A DNA stretch of 64,000 nt from Chionoecetes opilio (lineage: Eukaryota > Arthropoda > Malacostraca > Decapoda > Majidae), in NCBI GenBank assembly GCA_016584305.1, contig JACEEZ010002682.1:425001-489000 (forward strand), given 5' to 3'. Below are positions 51,397 through 62,690 of this stretch, in pieces. The first letter of the stretch is position 1. Every line of letters begins with the position of its first letter. The translations under genes were made by a program, and so were the position numbers. The notes under the pieces were generated by a model that had not been told where the DNA came from, did not search any database, and saw nothing but the letters and a program-made list of their open reading frames with translations.

Positions 51397-52766
51397 GTGG
51401 AAAAGCCAATTTTCACTATTGAAGTAAAAGGAAGTGCTGATTTTAACGGGGACAAACATTTGAAGAGCCCGCGTATCTTACGCAGTGGTTCAAGGCATTT
51501 AAGGCGTTCCTCTGCTCCTTCCATTTTTACCTCAGCTCACCCCCCATTAACAAGCATGACTCCCACTCCACCCCAAAACGGTAGTAACGGGGCAGGTAAT
51601 ACTGGTGGTGACCCTAACCAGGCACTTCAGGCACCACTGGCACCTGGACCGATTAAGATATTACCAACGCTCGCAACTGTGAGACTCTTCTCAGGGATTG
51701 AGGTAGATTATACAGCCCGAGAGTATGTCGACATGTGCGAGGATGTCATGGCCAATTCCTGCGTCGTAGATGAGAGCGACAAAATTTCCTTTTTACGTTC
51801 AAGACTGCAACCAGGTTCTCGTGCAGCGCATCTCATGCAAGCTAGCGCCTTCACGGTACCACAGAGTCACAAGGATTACCAAAAATTTCGCTCTAATTTT
51901 CTAGAATCCTTCGGGAGTAATGCTAAACACAGTTTCGTGAAAGGAGTTAACTTGGCGGTAGAGACGCTGCTAAGCGGGCTACTTCCACTGATTGGCTCGA
52001 TGCACAAGTGGAAGCAAATAGAATCTCGGTTGATTGTTTCCAGTTTTTGGAGGAGAATGGATGGACCGATGGAGAAAATATTTCACTGAGTAACGGCCGC
52101 AAATTCCTGGAATTTTTTGCATACATTATGTTGCTACGAAACCCTTACAGACAAAACTCTCGATCTCTGAGTTACACTCACCAGGAAGTACTGCACGATT
52201 TTGCGTTGAAATTAAAAACAAAGGTAGAGGAGAGAGATGGTAGCATAAGAACCACTGTGTCACCCATAGCCACTACTCAGCCTGAAGTAGTCGGGAGGGA
52301 CCAAGATGTAGCTTACGCCACAGTGGCAGCCATCCCCAGTTCTCAACCCAAAACTATCCTTACTTGCTATTATTGTAAAGAAGAAGGACATACTGCAAAT
52401 AAATGTCATCATAAAATGAAAGAGTATACACGTCAAAGAAAACGTGATGCTGCTTCAAGGAAATCACAAGTTTCCAGAAATACAGACGGAAACAGAACCT
52501 ATACTGGTACATATAATCGTGCTGGATCGGCAACGGCCAGCCGCCTGCCCCCAAGACAAGAAAACCCTGGTCCGGAAAACAATGCTGTTTCTAGCAGTAA
52601 GACAAACAATACTCCTTACTGTACTATTCATGGAACAGGCACACACTTTACGGATGATTGCCATACGGTTACAAATCTAAAGACTCGAATACACCGTTAC
52701 TGGAAGCAAAATAATTACACTCAGTCGGGGGAAGATTCGCGCCCAGAACAAAACAGACCAGGTTAA
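51397..52766 (+). pseudogene. gag-like region of the gypsy element
   Basis: It starts at about 51397 (the first codon is GTG in this frame, so the true start may differ). The capsid-like part includes ATVRLFSGIEVDYTAREYVD and FRSNFLESFG. The frame changes near 51970, after which the reading continues at 52008 to a CCHC zinc knuckle, CYYCKEEGHTANKC (C-x2-C-x4-H-x4-C), at about 52366-52407, and a basic tail. One frameshift is visible. Confidence 0.8.
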
Positions 52767-52842
52767 CAAATACAGCTGGTACAAGTGATGATACTGCAAA
52801 TCGGCCTAATGACGGAAAAATTCTTTCATCTTTAATAGCCGC

Positions 52843-53325
52843 TTGCAGTCAAGCCAATATTTTGGCTCTACCTACCAAATTAGGGCCCGTAAACGCATCG
52901 TTCGCGTGGACACAGGCGCAGCGGTTAACGTGCTATCCGAAAAGGCTTACCTAGCACTAAAACGCGCAGCACGTGGCGGCCGCTGGCCTCTTAGACCAAA
53001 CGATCTTAATCTAATGGGAGTTACTAACGATCCTCTTAATATATTAGGAGTGGTTCGTCTGCCCGTTAGGTTGGGAAAAGGGACGCCTATTATTCGTTTG
53101 AACTTTTACGTGGTTTCAAATTTCACGTTGCCCTCGGACGGATTATTGGGTTTAGCTTCTTTAAGAGCTAACAGGATGATAATACATCCAGAAACAAACA
53201 CCATACAATTTTCAGGGAAGAATTTTAAAGCAATGGAGCAACCCATTTGCTTAACTTCCCACAATCAGGTAGGTCCTTCTAATGCACCAACCGTTCCAAG
53301 TGTTCAGGTTGCTGACGCATTATAG
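52843..53325 (+). pseudogene. Aspartic protease region of the gypsy element
   Basis: The catalytic motif is VDTGAAVNVLS at about 52905-52937, with the typical downstream hydrophobic core, and the second conserved glycine turn in SDGLLGLASL. It ends in TAG and is out of frame with the following pol ORF. Confidence 0.8.
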
Positions 53326-53389
53326 ATGGAACATTGCCTATACCTACAAACTCGCATCATCAAACAAAGATAACTGATCCTAAGGACAT

Positions 53390-56300
53390 GTGGAAAGTAG
53401 TAAAGGCCACGGTATTGGAAATCATGTTATTCCCCACCGTACGGCAATGCACATTCCTGTTTCAGTCCCAAATACCACCGTGGGTTGTGACGTCTGCATA
53501 GAAGGCCCAAGCCAATTGAACAGACTGACTGTAGAGTCAACCCTAAGTGAAATTCGTGAAGGAAATAAAGCCGTCGCTCTTGTTGTTAATGCGACTGGCG
53601 GTCCTGTCAAACTGCGACAAGGAGTATATCTAAGCCGAGCGTTAGCTTTTGACAGACAGGTAGTACCAGAACCACTAGACTTACCCACAAGTATTGTCAG
53701 TTCGGTAACTTCCTCGCCCGGTAACTCAAATTTAGCTCAAGCACAAACGCTTGACTCACTTGTCACAATTGTGGATTATCCCGAGCACAAGGCTTCACTG
53801 TTGCAGCTGCTTCAGCGGCACCGTGATGTTATAGCCTTGCCCGGAGAACCGTTAGGTTCAACTGATAAAACTACCCACCACATAAAACTTAAACCTGAAA
53901 CCCATCCTGTGTATATTCCAGCATATCGTCTACCTCACAGTCAAAGACAAATTGTTGATGAGCAGATAAAAGATATGTTACACCAGGGAATAATTCAAAA
54001 CTCACACTCACCGTGGAACTCGCCTCTATTCCTCGTTCCTAAAAAGGACGGACCTGTAATTGATTTCAGGCGAGTAAATGAAGTCACGGAGGATGATAGA
54101 TATCCTTTACCGGTTCTAAAAGACTTGTTAATGTCATTAGGACCTGGTAACACTATATTCAGTAGCCTTGATTTGGTTAGCGGCTACTGGCAGGTGCCCA
54201 GGGCTCCTGCATCTAGGGAAATAACTGCCTTTAGTACTCCTAGTGGACACTACGAGTGGCTCAGAATGCCATTTGGTCTAAAGTCAGCCCCTATTACATT
54301 TCAAAGAATGATTAATAATCTATTTGCTGACATGATAGGCAAAAATGTCTATGCTTACCTTGATGATCTCATAATTTGCAGCAAAGACTCGGAGTCTCAT
54401 TTTGCTAATTTAGAAGCAATGCTCCTGAAGTTGAAAGATGTTGGACTCAAGGCTAAGTTAACTAAATGTGAATTCCTTAAGTCTAAAATCACCTTTTTAG
54501 GCCATATGGTGGATGGTAAAGGACTTCATACAATGTCAGATAAAATAACTGCAGTTACAAACTTCCCACGACCTCAGAATGTAGACAATGTCCGTTCTTT
54601 CTTTGGGTTGTGTGGGTACTACAGATCATTTATATCAAACTTTGCAGCGGTTGCTTCGCCCTTAACAAAGCTACTGAAAAAGGACGTGCACTTTAATTGG
54701 AACGCTGTACATGAAAAATCTTTCACAGAGCTAAAAGTCGCCCTAACTACGGCTCCTGTATTGGTATTCCCGGACTATAAGGTTCCTTTTGAGCTTTACA
54801 CGGATGCCTCTGCATTAGGGCTGGGTGCTGTATTAATGCAGACAGACGCCCGCGGAAAAAATCGCGTGGTTGCGTTCGCGAGTAGAACTTTACTTCCGGC
54901 AGAGTCTAATTACTCAGTTACTCACCAGGAATCTCTCGCAGTTGTCTGGGCTCTAAAGAATTTTAGGGATTATATCCTAGGTTATAAGATAACAGTACAC
55001 ACTGATCACGCGGCTGTCACTGAACTTTTTAAAGGTAAAAACCTGTCAGGAAGACTCGCGCGTTGGTTTTTGACTATACAGGAATTCAATCCAACTTTTA
55101 AGTATTTGCCAGGCCGAGCCAATGTAGTGGCCGACGCACTGTCTAGAAATATACATGTTGGATCAGTGACGGACAGACCTCCTGTAGTTTCAAATTTTTC
55201 AATACATGAACTAGGTGTCGCTCAACGTCAACACGACGTATGGAGTATAGTGATATATGCTTTGGAATCGGGGGATCAGTCAACATTACCAAAACTGCCC
55301 ATTCCTTTTGCACAATTTTTCTTATCTCCTGACCAGGTACTTTGTAGATTTTGGCCAAATAAACGAACCCAGGTGAGCCAATTTGTGATACCTGAGTCAT
55401 ATGTACCTGTGGTACTGCAACTCGTTCATGATGCTGTGATAGCCGGTCACCCGGGAAAGGAGCGCACTCTTGCTGCGGCTCGCAATAGTTACTTTTGGCC
55501 TACAATGCAGATAGATATAGACGCATATATAGCCAAATGCGTGAAATGTGCTGAGCATAAGGGTACGGTGCCAAAGCCGGCACCAATTTTGGAATATCCA
55601 ACTCCTGAGCGGCCTTGGGACACAGTTGCTATTGATCTTTTACAACTTCCATCTAGTAGACAAGGGTCTAAATACCTGTTAGTATGTGTTGATCACTTCT
55701 CAAGGTATGTTGTTTTGGCCCCGTTAATGGATAAAACTGCCAAAGCGATTGCACACGCATTGATCGTCAACTTATTTTGTCCATTCTCAACCCCCGAGTT
55801 TTTAATGAGTGACAATGGCGCAGAATTTAAAATGCGCTTCTTAAAGAAATATGTGGGCAGTTCAACATCAAACAAACATTCACGGTGACTTATCACCCTG
55901 CCAGTAACGGTTTAGTTGAGCGTGCAAACAGGAAAATCCTGGAAGCCTTGCGCCCCGTTGTTGGTGGCTTACTTGATAGTTGGGAAGATTGGTTACCCCA
56001 TGTTGCGGCTTGCATTAATTGCAATACTTGTGAGTCAACAGGGCAAACCCCTTACTTCATTATCTATGGTATGGAGAAACGACTTCCTTATGACTTGCTT
56101 AGTAGCCCTCAGAAACCTGTGTACAATGTTGATGACTATGCTAACTGTCAACTTAAAGTTTTCTCAGATTTATATTCCAAGGTCAGGGATAAATTACAGG
56201 CTTCCAAGACTGCTATGTGCGCGCAACAACACCGGCGCTCTGAAACCCCTTCAAATCATTGTTGGCGACTCTGTTATGGTTCGAGTCCCAGAGCGAAAAC

Positions 56301-56558
56301 TCTAAATTAGCTCCGAAATTTGTGGGTCCACGCCTGGTAGTTAAGCAACTCAATGGTCATAAGTTTGATATCTTGGATCCATTGTTAAATACCTTAGAAG
56401 TCATTCACAGTGATAGACTTAAACGGACCAATGCCAAGCCTGAATTAAGCTTAGTAGAAACTGCTCATCTCAGCGATGCGACGCGGCTTGAAACTAACAA
56501 ACCTAATGATACTACTGACCACCCTACTCATACTTATAATTTACGTTCGCGTAATTGA
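53390..56558 (+). pseudogene. RT - RNase H - integrase region of the gypsy element
   Basis: The RT domain has VIDFRRVNEVT, FSSLDLVSGYWQV, LRMPFGLKSAPITFQ and the catalytic YLDD at about 54356. RNase H follows with ELYTDASALGLGAVLMQ and HQESLAVVWAL. The integrase zinc finger has H...H and KCVKCAEHKG (55425-55564), and the first two catalytic acids are in DTVAIDLLQL and MSDNGAEF. The main frame breaks near 55850, the third catalytic region NGLVERANRK is in another frame at 55885-56310, and a further shift occurs near 56240 before the C-terminal GPRLVVKQL...VIHSDRLKR segment. The lesions are described only; no repaired sequence is given. Confidence 0.88.
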
Positions 56559-57292
56559 TTGCTTGTCTTTTCATAGTTTTTCTTAGACAACTTTCACGCA
56601 TGATATTTAGTAAGGAATTAAATGCATGAGTTAAGGGAAGAATTTCGGAAAGGTACTTGCATCTAACCTTTTCTCCTATTTTTCTTGATATACTTATCCA
56701 TTTTTTATTTTTAGCATAAACAGTAGAGCTTTAGTCAAGCTTTTACTGTGTTAATTTTGTGTGTTAATAATATGCTTAATTTTTGTAGCAACTAACAAAC
56801 ATTACTAACCATTAGGTAGACTCAACGTGTAGAAGGGGACTGCTTTACCTTCTTCCTTTTATTTGACTTACATGTCTAGAAAGGAGTGAAGTAGAATTGA
56901 TAGTTTGACACCGTTGTTTTAATGGTTGGCGACGCCATAACCCTCTCCTTGAGCCACTGCTACGTCAGATACCATGGTTAAAACATTTTCTTTCCAGCCG
57001 AACATGTGTTTTGAAGTTCAGAAAATAGGACAATAAATGATAATCATTTAATTAATAAAGGGAAATGAATTGTACTAGAAATCTTTAGTTTAAATAGTGA
57101 GGTAATGCTAACTCAGGCAAAAATGCTTATCAGGCCTTATCGTTATGTCATTTCACCCACTTGATGTCGGAACAATTATTTTTTTTTTCCCTCTACAACT
57201 TTTATACAAGCCAAATTATTACATAACTACATGGTTAAGTACATGCCTTTTAGTGGGGTGCGGGGACGCACCCCGGGTAGGTGACCGAGCGA
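56559..57292. other. Gypsy element 3' untranslated region
   Basis: AT-rich, with no ORF of note and no envelope-like sequence. Just before the 3' LTR the sequence is GTGGGGTGCGGGGACGCACC, not a classical purine-only tract. Confidence 0.6.
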
Positions 57293-57982
57293 TGTAACCA
57301 TTATTGGCTTGGGTCGTAGATAACAAACAATTACTTATACTTATACTTAAGATGTATATTAATAATTCCATATTAAAGCGATGTCGGACACATTCCTTTG
57401 GAGGTAGTAGGGGAGGCAACAGACGGACAAGCGAGCTATCTACCTCAGGGACCGTACCTCAGGGACCTGTACGAGCTCAGGGAGTTGCCTGTGGGATTTG
57501 ACTGCTCCTACAAGTCCTGTCTTGTCGGCGACCCTACCTAAGGGACCTACCTCAGGGAATACACGTTGACAGGACTTTGGCCTCTGTTGACCTGTTCTCC
57601 AGCGACTCTGACCTCTATCATCGTCAACGGTCATCTCCTCTACGGCCATCCCTTTCGCGGTGGACAACAGAATCACCTCCGCTACGACACACCTCGGACG
57701 TGCCTGGTCCTTCGTTCCCACTAACAATCTCTGTAAGTTTCGTGTGTCTTGTTCATTGTGTCGCAAGCCTTACGCTATCCGAGCCATAACAAAGGCCGGA
57801 ATATATATGTGTATTAGAAGTATAAGAAATAATAGCCTGAAAGACTTTATTACAACTTTAACTGTTCCTGAACTAAGGTTACGTCTACTGAAATAATACA
57901 TAAACGTTGTGACGCTACAGTGATACAAGGGTTACATCTTGGCGGCAAGCGCCGAGATTCACCACACAAAACAAGCGTTACA
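57293..57982 (+). repeat. 3' LTR
   Basis: It is 690 bp, begins TGTAACCATTATTGGCTTGG and ends CAAGCGTTACA. It is nearly identical to the 5' LTR. Confidence 0.9.
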
Positions 57983-58305
57983 CGGGGCCGTGGGCCGCAG
58001 CGGCGAGGGAGGGCACGCATGTGTCGTAGGGGAAGCACGGCGTGTTCCACCTGCCCGTGCCCCTGCCCGTGCTCGTGCTCGTGCCCGTGCTCGTGCCTGC
58101 ACGGCGTGAGAAAAGGGCCGCCCCCCGCGAGGAGGAGGCTGAGGGCGAGGGGCAGGAGAGCCCCTTGACGCCTGAGTGTGGCTAGACGCTGGTCCCGCGG
58201 CCACGACAGACACCACGGCACGCTGCCCACACGCACTGCCTGCAGGAGCTGTGGCAGGACGAGGAGTCCGCGGCGGCGAAGGTGGTGATGGTGGTGACTT
58301 CTGAT
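57983..58305 (+). pseudogene. GC-rich coding-like sequence, right of the LTR insertion
   Basis: Same GC-rich character as 49555-49807, beginning with the duplicated CGGG. It contains a (CCCGTG/CTCGTG)n hexamer tract at 58050-58100. A frame near the end reads LQELWQDEESAAAKVVMVVT, then SD and a stop at about 58303. No single frame is open across the whole segment, so this is only a candidate for the rest of the interrupted gene. Confidence 0.35.
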
Positions 58306-58620
58306 TGAGGTTGGAGTTAGGAATAGTGGAACTTTAGGAAGTGTGTGTGTGTGTGTGTGTGTGTGTAGTCACTTGTAGTCATGATCCATGATTGGTTCCC
58401 CATCTGCTCCAGCTTGGATCTAGGTGTATTAACAAGAGCATGGAGTTAGTACAATATTTGACTTGGAACCCTAGCATAAGGATCAATAAGGGTCAGAGTC
58501 GTAGATATCTATGGCTCTGCTATTGGTTAGTGAAGCATGTTATCTCCTGTGCCATAAAAGGACATGTTGTTAGATCCAAGCACATTTTTAATATTTTCAC
58601 CTAGCCTGCTGGCGGCGACA
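58306..58620 (+). promoter_or_regulatory. Possible LTR or promoter region upstream of the MGNC ORF
   Basis: After a (GT)n run the segment contains a TATA-like CCATAAAAGGAC at about 58550 and, at 58611, TGGCGGCGACAGAG, which has the form of a retroelement primer-binding site (starting TGG). There is no second copy in the window, so LTR identity is unproven. Confidence 0.3.
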
Positions 58621-58647
58621 GAGTGTCTGAGTTAAGGGTAGACGACG

Positions 58648-59241
58648 ATGGGCAACTGCTTCATCAATAAGAAAGAAAGCAAGGACCAAAGCGCCGATAC
58701 ATCTGGTGATGATTCTGGCGCCATGACCCGCGGCGAAGACTCCAGTGAGGAGGACCAGGCCAAGGGCTGCTGCTTCCTCCGAGGCTGCTGCTCCCGCAGG
58801 CGGGCACGACGCGGGCCCCGCAACGCCCCGGCACAGAGGGAAGCTGTGGAGGAGCAGCGGACCGCGTCGCCTCTCTCCTCTATGAAGGGTGAGACTACTG
58901 TCCCTGTCTTCGTGGAGGTTGAAAAGAACGAAGAAGTGACGGACGACCAGAGGCAAGAGGAGAAGAGTGAACAGGACTCCGAGGCAGCCAGCAAAACAAA
59001 CACCGGACAGACGAAGGTAAAGAAGACTCGCCGGCGTCGTAAGAAGAGCAAGAAATTTAATACTGAAAAAATAGTTCGTTCAGTTATAGAAGATATCCTG
59101 ATAGCAACCGAAGAAGTGACGGACAAGCAGAGGCAAGAGGAGAAGAGTGAACAGGACTCCGAGGCAGCCAGCGAAACAAGCACCGGACAAACGAAGGTAA
59201 AGAAGACTCGCCAGCGTCGTGAAAAGCAGAAGAAATACTGA
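58648..59241 (+). CDS. Putative N-myristoylated basic protein with duplicated module
   Basis: An intronless 197-residue ORF starting MGNCFINKKESKDQSADTSG. Met-Gly-Asn-Cys at the N-terminus fits N-myristoylation at Gly2 with palmitoylation at Cys4; a Cys-rich patch (KGCCFLRGCCSRRRARRG) follows at residues 46-64. Residues about 94-152 and 155-197 are two copies of one module (EEVTDDQRQEEKSEQDSEAA, TGQTKVKKTRRRRKKSKKF), so the protein alternates acidic and Lys/Arg-rich stretches. The copy of the linker after the second module is out of frame, at a stop. It lies between two copies of the gypsy LTR and behind a possible primer-binding site, so it could be a retroelement-encoded protein or a host gene. 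I recognise no family. It is highly charged and probably disordered. Confidence 0.5.
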   Translation: MGNCFINKKESKDQSADTSGDDSGAMTRGEDSSEEDQAKGCCFLRGCCSRRRARRGPRNAPAQREAVEEQRTASPLSSMKGETTVPVFVEVEKNEEVTDDQRQEEKSEQDSEAASKTNTGQTKVKKTRRRRKKSKKFNTEKIVRSVIEDILIATEEVTDKQRQEEKSEQDSEAASETSTGQTKVKKTRQRREKQKKY

Positions 59242-59323
59242 AAAATAGTTCGTCAGTTATAGAGATATCCTGATAGCAAGAGGTGACGCAAGTCAGACGG
59301 AACAAGAAGACCTTAAGAAGTAA

Positions 59324-59324
59324 N
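59324..59324. other. Single ambiguous base at an LTR junction
   Basis: One N joins the MGNC ORF downstream sequence to the middle of an LTR. It may mark an assembly join. Confidence 0.95.
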
Positions 59325-59775
59325 CCCTACTAAGGACCTACCTCAGGGAATACACGTTGACAGGACTTTGGCTTCTGTTGACCTGTTCTCCAGCGACTCT
59401 GACCTCTATCATCGTCAACGGTCATCTCCTCTACGGCCATCCCTTTCGCCGTGGACATCAGAATCACCTCCGCTACGACACACCTCGGACGTGCCTGGTC
59501 CTTCGTTCCCACTAACAATCTCTGTCTAAGTTTCGTGTGTCTTGTTCATTGTGTCGCAAGCCTTACGCTATCCGAGCCATAACAAAGGCCGGAATATATA
59601 TATGTATTAGAAGAATAAGAAATAATAACCTGAAAGACTTTATTACAACTTTAACTGTTCCTGAACTAAGGTTACGTCTACTGAAATAATACATAAACGT
59701 TGTGACGCTACAGTGATACAAGGGTTACATCTTGGCGGCAAGCGCCGAGATTCACCACACAAAACAAGCGTTACA
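59325..59775 (+). repeat. Third, 5'-truncated copy of the gypsy LTR
   Basis: It matches the last roughly 450 bp of the LTRs at 49808 and 57293, including the end CAAGCGTTACA, with few differences. Its left end is the N at 59324, so the truncation may be real or an assembly artefact. Confidence 0.9.
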
Positions 59776-60269
59776 AGATGTTAAATGTGGGGTAAGCTTA
59801 TATATATTTAGAAATGCATGCCTCACCTCTGTTAAGAATGTTGGTCGTCCTCGTATTAAACTTAAGCTACAAGTGCAAAGTACAAGCGATGTTATGACGG
59901 AAAATGATCTCTGGCGGCCACCCGTGGCCCTGCCGTCGGCGCTAGTTTAGTTTTAATCAAACCTCACGTCTACCTGCTATCCTGGTGGTGAGGCACCCAT
60001 CTAAATCTAATCAAACATAAACTAAACCTAACCCCATATTTAACCTCCTGACTTAGTAATTCACTCATTGTCTGTTTTGTTTTGGAGGGGGATAATGGCA
60101 AAATGAGATATTTTACAATGTAACGAGGAATAGATCCACAGTACAACATATGAAGGACATAGTTTGACAGATGAACATCACCAATCACTTTCCTAGCCAC
60201 ATAGAGGTCAGGAAGCGTGAGTGTACCAAAAATCACAAGAAGTAACATACACTACGATCAGCGTGTGCT
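59776..60269. other. No gene recognised
   Basis: A short open frame continues from the LTR (DVKCGVSLYIFRNACLTSVK) but ends at 59950, without homology or splice support. Confidence 0.4.
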
Positions 60270-61420
60270 TAGGGGCGGAGCTTCCTGACGTCAGTGCATA
60301 CCATCTATAAATAGTACAAGTGCTTGTGGGCCCTTCGGACCCATGTATTGATGTTTGTAGTAGTAGTATATATTTGACATGTGATTGCAAACTCCAATCG
60401 TGTTGTTTGCTGTCGTTGGCCACTAGTCAAAGTGTCTCGGGGTAGAACATGTTCCTTGTGATTCCAACCCTTTGTGTTCCGTGTGATTCCAACACACACA
60501 CACTCACACACGCACAAAACGTCCATGAGTCTCCTGAGTTTGTGGAATGCGGCATGACGTTACCGCAGAGTTTATTCCTGTAATCTAATACTCCTAAAGT
60601 GTTTTTAGCCCAAAACCCCCCTTCAAAATTATTCAATTGACATGGGACCAAGCCGCTTACTACCTACGATTTATTTGCGCTTTTTTTAGCCTACTCTCAT
60701 CAAAATTGAATTTACAGTTTCGGCTACCCAAAACAGACAGACAGACAGACAGACACACACGCACACAGACACACGGCTACTTCTATAGTATATTAGACAA
60801 GTGCTTGTGGGCCCTTCATGACATGCATGTATTGATGTTTGTAGTAGTATACGTATATTAGACAACATGTGATTGCAACCTCCAATCGTGTTGTTGCTGT
60901 CGTTGGTCACTGGTCGAAGTGCCTCGGGGTAGACCACGTTCCGTGTGATTCCAACCCTTTGTGTTCCGTGTGATTCCAACCCTTTGTGTTCCGTGTGATT
61001 CCAACCCTTTGTGTTCCATGTGATTCCAACCCTTTGTGTTCCGTGTGATTCCAACCCTTTGTGTTCCGTGTGATTCCAACCCTTTGTGTTCCGTGTGATT
61101 CCAACACACGCACAATCACACACGCACACAAACGTAAGTCCATGAGTCTACTAAGTTTGTGGAATGCGGCAAGACGTTACCGCAGAGTTTTTCCTGTAAT
61201 ATAATACTCCTAAGTGTTTTTAGCCCAAAACCCCCCTTTAAAAGGATTCAATCGTCATGGGACCAGGCCGCTTACCACCTACGATTTATTAGCGATTTTT
61301 TTTAGTCTACTCCCATCAAAATTGAATTTACAGTTTCGGCTACCCAAAACAGACAGACAGGCAGACAGACAGACACACGGCTACTATATAGTATATTAGC
61401 GCCTATAGTATATTAGAGGT
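60270..61420. repeat. Tandem duplication, unit about 530-640 bp, with microsatellites
   Basis: Two copies (about 60270-60800 and 60801-61415) share AGTGCTTGTGGGCCCTTC, ATGTATTGATGTTTGTAGTA, GTGGAATGCGGCA, CGTTACCGCAGAGTTT, AATTTACAGTTTCGGCTACC and an (ACAG)n tract before ACACGGCTACT. The second copy has an expanded 25-bp minisatellite (60941-61115). Confidence 0.9.
60941..61115. repeat. 25-bp minisatellite, 7 copies
   Basis: Units start CCGTGTGATTCCAACCCTTT and end GTGTT, at 60941, 60966, 60991, 61016, 61041, 61066 and 61091, nearly identical (one CCATG variant at 61016). The sister copy of the block at 60451-60500 has only two units. There are no unique spacers, so it is not a CRISPR-type array. 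Confidence 0.95.
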
Positions 61421-62560
61421 ACGTGACCTCATGGTCAAGTGATAAACAATAACAAAGCAACTCTGGCCACGAGGCTGGCCGAGGAACCCGGGAAAAAAGT
61501 ATACTTCCAATAGTAATTTATCCCCTAACAAATACATTTATCAGTATAAAGGATAGAATGCTATTTTCGTAAATGCTTGTTCTATAAGATTATCACATAA
61601 AACGCAGTAAATCACACTAAATAAATGTAATTATGAAATTCTGAAGAAATATGCATGAACTTAAAATTCACTCAAACTCGTCGCCGTTTTAAATTTTGTG
61701 AGACAGCTTATAACATGGAACATATCAGTAGAAGTAGAATCGTATTAGCTTTCCATTGATATATTTCGTTTTCTGATAAATGAATTAGGAACATGCATAA
61801 ATTAGCGTTAACTAAATAAAATCAATGGGGGTATAAGCTGGCGCGTTATCCTCCTCACTCACTCTGCACTTGTATGAGTGACCGAGCGAGGGTCTCTCAG
61901 CCGGCCTCCACTCCCTCACACCGCAGTCACCGCTCTCACGCACATAGTTGCTACAGCTCATTATTATTACTACTTTTGCAGTGCTTAAGGTGCGTATTAA
62001 GCTGCAGTGCGAATTCACTATTCTTTATGAATGGACCCGTTTACACACATCTATAACACGGGAGTTTTATGAAGCTTTGGATGCAATATAAGCTACATCT
62101 CACTATACTCATTCATATTGCTTTAAAATGCACCATGAAAAAGATATATGCAGTTTCTTGGGCCAAAATATGACGTGGCCGCGGAACGCGCTGTGATTGG
62201 TTGTGACGTAGACAACTTGGGAACATCCCTTCTGCTCCCATCTCTACCCCGCTTCACACAGTCCTCACCTGTATAGCTGGACAAAGAGAACATACTATGT
62301 TTGCTTTGTGCCAATCTGCTAAAACACCAGAGAGTGTTCATGATATCTGTGTCCAAAGGCAAGAAAAAAAGTAAACAGTGGTGATAGATATCTACATACT
62401 ACGTATAGGCGTGATTTCCCTGAAGGAACACGCATGTTACTCATGTGTGTGTGTGTGTAGATGGTGCTACATTCACTGTGCTCATGACCAGCCTCTGTGT
62501 GTGTCCCTCACCCGCAGATAAAACAATATCAGATATATTGTTGTCAAAGTCACCGGATTG
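61421..62560. other. No gene recognised
   Basis: AT-rich DNA with a GC-richer patch (61850-61950) rich in CTCAC and CCG. No conserved ORF, and no splice pattern that could be followed. Confidence 0.4.
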
Positions 62561-62577
62561 TTGACTTTATAATACTG

Positions 62578-62690
62578 TAGATGACTGGTGACTGCTGGGT
62601 AACAAACTGGTGACTGATGAGTGGTGAATGTCTGCTGGGTGACTATTGCCAGGTTGACTGGTAACTACGGATTGGTGATTGGTGTTTGTT
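62578..62690 (+). repeat. Degenerate GACTGGTGA-type tandem repeat
   Basis: Variants of GATGACTGGTGACTGCTGGG, AACTGGTGACTGATGAGTGG and GTTGACTGGTAACTACGG follow one another in a series of irregular units, ahead of a (CA)n tract at 62715-62760. Confidence 0.7.

Larger units (their letters stand above)
49808..57982 (+). mobile_element. Ty3/gypsy LTR retrotransposon, complete structure with broken ORFs
   Basis: The 5' LTR (49808-50493) and 3' LTR (57293-57982) are almost identical, both TGTAACC...GTTACA, and are flanked by CGGG on each side (49804-49807 and 57983-57986). Between them are gag, protease, RT, RNase H and integrase in the gypsy order, with no recognisable envelope gene. The reading frames contain several frameshifts, so this copy as assembled could not be autonomous. 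It is a genomic retrotransposon, not an exogenous virus. Confidence 0.92.

Noticed and set aside
56559..57292. Envelope gene of an endogenous retrovirus
   Set aside because: No ORF, signal peptide or transmembrane pattern; the element is a plain gypsy retrotransposon.
60941..61115. Regular 25-bp repeats as a CRISPR array
   Set aside because: The units are contiguous with no unique spacers, and the window is eukaryotic; it is a minisatellite.
60686..61143. 147-codon ORF with repeated ESHGTQRVGITRN
   Set aside because: The 25-bp repeat simply stays open in all frames; no start context or flanking coding sequence.
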